Source: Candidatus Gastranaerophilales bacterium
GTDB taxonomy: Bacteria; Cyanobacteriota; Vampirovibrionia; Gastranaerophilales; Gastranaerophilaceae
NCBI GenBank assembly: GCA_900752845.1
Contig: CAADWU010000147.1
Span: 1-22,264 of the forward strand
Reading direction: 5' to 3'
DNA: 22,264 nt
Shown: positions 19,742 through 22,264 of the stretch, one piece after another
Position numbering within the stretch: position 1 is the stretch's first letter
How the letters are laid out: each line of letters starts with the position of its first letter
Notes under the pieces: generated by a model
The model's input: the letters and a program-made list of their open reading frames with translations, nothing else
What the model was told of the DNA's origin: nothing
Databases searched by the model: none
Program-made: the position numbers and the translations under genes

Positions 19742-22264
19742 ATGCTTTTAACAGATCATGTTCAGGCGATTATAAAATCAGGAAAATCAATAGTTGTAGC
19801 ACGCAATTATCCGGAACTTGCTCCGGAGCATCTTATGCTTGCGTTAATGCTTGACCAGAACGATTTGCCGCAGATTTTAATGGAACGTGTGGGAATTGAC
19901 AGCCCTGAAATCGTTGACAGGCTTAACTGTTATGTTTCCAAACGTGCTTATTTCGCAAGGGGAAAATTTTCCGATATCAGATTTTCAACAGAAACTATAG
20001 TTCTTATGAAAGTTGCTCAGGAAGAAGCCGAAAAACATGGTGATGATCAGGTTAGTATCGAGCATATGTTTCTTGCATTGTTCAGGATTGATAATAAAAC
20101 TTTAAACCATTTATGGGAACAATGCGGCATAAACAGGATTGAACTTTACGAAAAAATGACAGAAGAAGTCAATAACATAGTTAATCTGGAAGAAACTGTC
20201 GAGGAACCATCTGAAAATTCCGATGAAAAACAAAAATCTTTAAAAACAGTTTCTAAATCTAAGACTTTAAAAGAAGATAAAACAGAGAAAAAAAATGAAG
20301 CTTTATCAAAATATACAACAGATTTGACAGAACTTGCAGCAAAAAATAAACTTGACCCTGTAATCGGACGTGATGATGAAATTCGCCGCACAATTCAAAT
20401 TTTAAACAGACGTTCCAAAAATAATCCGGTAATAATAGGTGAGCCCGGTGTAGGTAAAACAGCTATCATTGAAGGATTGGCGCAGAGAATTATATCAGGT
20501 GATGTTCCTGAAAGCTTGAGAAATGATAAAATTCTTGCTCTGGATTTAGGTGCATTGCTTGCAGGTGCTTCATACAGAGGTGAATTTGAAGAACGTTTAA
20601 AATCTGTTCTTAAAGCTATCGAAGAAAAAGCAGATGATTTAATGCTTTTTATAGATGAAATTCATACAATAATGGGTGCCGGTTCGTCTGAAGGTTCTGC
20701 CGATGCGGGAAATCTATTAAAACCTATGCTTGCAAGAGGCAGTATCAGAGTTATAGGTGCAACCACAATAGATGAATACAGAAGATATATTGAAAAAGAC
20801 AAAGCTCTGGAACGCCGTTTTCAACCTGTGCTTGCAGATGAGCCTTCTGTAGAAACAACAATAAGTATACTTCGTGGTTTAAAGGATAAATACGAGGGTT
20901 ATCACAGCGTAAAAATTAAAGACAGTGCGATTTCTGCTGCCGTAAAACTTTCTCACAGATATATTTCGGACAGATGTCTCCCTGATAAAGCCATTGATTT
21001 AATTGATGAGGCAGCATCAGCTTTGCGGATAGAAATTGATACTATGCCTGAAGAAATTGATGTTTTTATCAGAGAAAAAATTCAGCTTGAAATGAACAGA
21101 AAAGCTCTGGAGCAGGACGAGTCACCTGAAACAGAGAAAAAAATTGATAAGATTTCTAAAAAAATTGTTGATTTAGAAGAAAAAATTAACAAGCTCAAAG
21201 AGCAATGGCTTAAAGAAAAGAAAGTTATTGACTCTGTTGCTGCCGTAAAACGCAATATAGAAAAGTTAAAAGCGCAGATTGAAATGTCTAAGAAAAACCC
21301 TGAAATGACAGCAACTCTGGAAAATAAATATACTTTAATGCTCGATATGGAAAAAAAATTAAGCCAACTTCAATCTCAATCAGGCAAAAAACGTCTGCTT
21401 AAAGAGGAGATTGACGAAGACGACATCGGATGTATAGTTGCTAAATGGACAGGAATTCCTGTAAACCGTCTTATGGAAGATGAGTCCAAAAAATTAATCG
21501 GTATGGAACAGGTTATGCACAATCGTGTTATAGGACAGGATGAGGCTGTTACAAAAATTGCAAATGCAATACGTTTGTCACGTTCGGGGCTTAGAGATCC
21601 TAAAAGACCTATCGGGACATTTTTGTTCTTAGGGCCTACAGGAGTAGGTAAAACTGAACTCGGTAAAACTTTAGCTGAAATTCTTTTTAATGATGAAGAT
21701 GCTCTCATACGTATAGATATGTCAGAATTTATGGAAAAACATAATATTTCAAGACTTGTCGGCTCAACAGCAGGTTTTGTGGGTTATGAGGAGGGCGGAC
21801 AGCTGACAGAAGCTGTAAGACGTAAACCTTATTCTGTGGTGCTTTTTGATGAAGTTGAAAAAGCACATCCGGATGTATTTAACATAATGCTTCAAATGTT
21901 TGACGACGGACGCTTAACTGACGGTCAGGGAAGATTAATTGATTTTAAAAACACAGTTCTGATTTTGACCAGCAACCTTGCAAGCGATGTAATTCTGAAT
22001 GAAAATCTTACATCGGAAGAAAAACAAATAGGCGTACAAAATGCGCTAAAATCTAAATTCAAACCTGAATTTTTAAATCGTATTGATGAAATTATAATGT
22101 TCAAGGCATTGACACTTGAGGAACTTTCTCAAATAGTTGAAATCCAAACCAATTCATTGAAAAAAAGGCTTCTTGAACAAGATATCGAACTTAATATCTC
22201 TGCAAGAGCAAAAGAACACCTTGCAAAAGAAGGTTATGAACCTTTATACGGTGCAAGGCCGCTC
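19742..22264 (+). CDS. clpB: ClpB chaperone ATPase, 3' end beyond the window
   Basis: 841 codons are visible and open to the window edge. The order is: Clp N-domain (1-145), a Lys/Glu/Ser-rich linker (150-190), NBD1 with Walker A GEPGVGKT (233-240) and Walker B LMLFIDEIH, then a coiled-coil middle domain from DEAASALRIEID to about KKRLLKEEI, and NBD2 with Walker A GPTGVGKT and VVLFDEVEKAH. The long middle domain separates ClpB from ClpC/ClpA. ClpB threads aggregated proteins together with DnaK. The charged linker is longer than in common ClpB. The start has GGGGA upstream. Only the last few dozen residues should be missing. Confidence 0.93.
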   Translation, partial: MLLTDHVQAIIKSGKSIVVARNYPELAPEHLMLALMLDQNDLPQILMERVGIDSPEIVDRLNCYVSKRAYFARGKFSDIRFSTETIVLMKVAQEEAEKHGDDQVSIEHMFLALFRIDNKTLNHLWEQCGINRIELYEKMTEEVNNIVNLEETVEEPSENSDEKQKSLKTVSKSKTLKEDKTEKKNEALSKYTTDLTELAAKNKLDPVIGRDDEIRRTIQILNRRSKNNPVIIGEPGVGKTAIIEGLAQRIISGDVPESLRNDKILALDLGALLAGASYRGEFEERLKSVLKAIEEKADDLMLFIDEIHTIMGAGSSEGSADAGNLLKPMLARGSIRVIGATTIDEYRRYIEKDKALERRFQPVLADEPSVETTISILRGLKDKYEGYHSVKIKDSAISAAVKLSHRYISDRCLPDKAIDLIDEAASALRIEIDTMPEEIDVFIREKIQLEMNRKALEQDESPETEKKIDKISKKIVDLEEKINKLKEQWLKEKKVIDSVAAVKRNIEKLKAQIEMSKKNPEMTATLENKYTLMLDMEKKLSQLQSQSGKKRLLKEEIDEDDIGCIVAKWTGIPVNRLMEDESKKLIGMEQVMHNRVIGQDEAVTKIANAIRLSRSGLRDPKRPIGTFLFLGPTGVGKTELGKTLAEILFNDEDALIRIDMSEFMEKHNISRLVGSTAGFVGYEEGGQLTEAVRRKPYSVVLFDEVEKAHPDVFNIMLQMFDDGRLTDGQGRLIDFKNTVLILTSNLASDVILNENLTSEEKQIGVQNALKSKFKPEFLNRIDEIIMFKALTLEELSQIVEIQTNSLKKRLLEQDIELNISARAKEHLAKEGYEPLYGARPL

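Noticed and set aside
20146..21708. Minus-strand open frames within clpB
   Set aside because: They are antisense to conserved ClpB motifs, which fix the coding strand.

Overview
The window is AT-rich bacterial chromosome with short intergenic spaces. Several traits point to a gut member of the Vampirovibrionia/Melainabacteria (Gastranaerophilales type). There are two pseudopilin-type proteins with the A|(F/Y)TLAE N-terminus. There is a homologue of LdpA, the cyanobacterial iron-sulfur clock-input protein. Promoters are sigma70-like, often with an extended TGn -10. This placement is inference from protein families; no marker RNA lies in the window.

Layout. 58-7423 holds a pseudopilin, an arginine-decarboxylase-type PLP enzyme, an outer-membrane barrel-like protein, a small unknown protein, a nucleotidyltransferase-fold protein beside hisS, and a second, large Cys-rich pseudopilin. 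The second pseudopilin is out of frame as sequenced because of a G10 tract after its start codon. 7472-12278 is housekeeping: DciA-like, NrnA-like, YihY/BrkB membrane protein, RseP-like site-2 protease, and spermidine synthase. 12413-13850 is an accessory patch: two tandem micro-gene cassettes, a REP-like hairpin, two HTH regulators and a promoter/operator with no gene. 13853-22264 returns to ordinary genes: DUF1796, HIT, a 5'-nucleotidase-like phosphoesterase, a beta-lactamase-fold hydrolase, LdpA-like, a DRE-TIM aldolase, and clpB cut by the window end.

Two signals stand out. First, each micro-gene cassette (12413-12691 and 12832-13116) has a consensus-like promoter, a leader of about 75-80 nt, a strong Shine-Dalgarno, a 24-25 aa hydrophobic peptide, a stem-loop, and then a 44-bp element 95% identical between copies. 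Read on the minus strand, that element contains TTGACA-17-AATAAT, aimed back at the peptide gene. The hairpin inside each peptide gene, read from the minus strand, is a stem followed by T-rich sequence. The whole looks like a duplicated type I toxin-antitoxin locus with a convergent antisense RNA. Second, the pseudopilin at 5697 has G10, a 6-nt spacer and an 8-bp stem-loop just after its start. One more G, or a -1 ribosomal frameshift, would join the start to a full prepilin signal and give 575 aa. This suggests phase variation or programmed recoding.

The decarboxylase and SpeE fit a polyamine route (arginine to agmatine to putrescine to spermidine), although the middle steps are not in the window. 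Several genes (hisS most clearly) appear to be transcribed as leaderless mRNAs.
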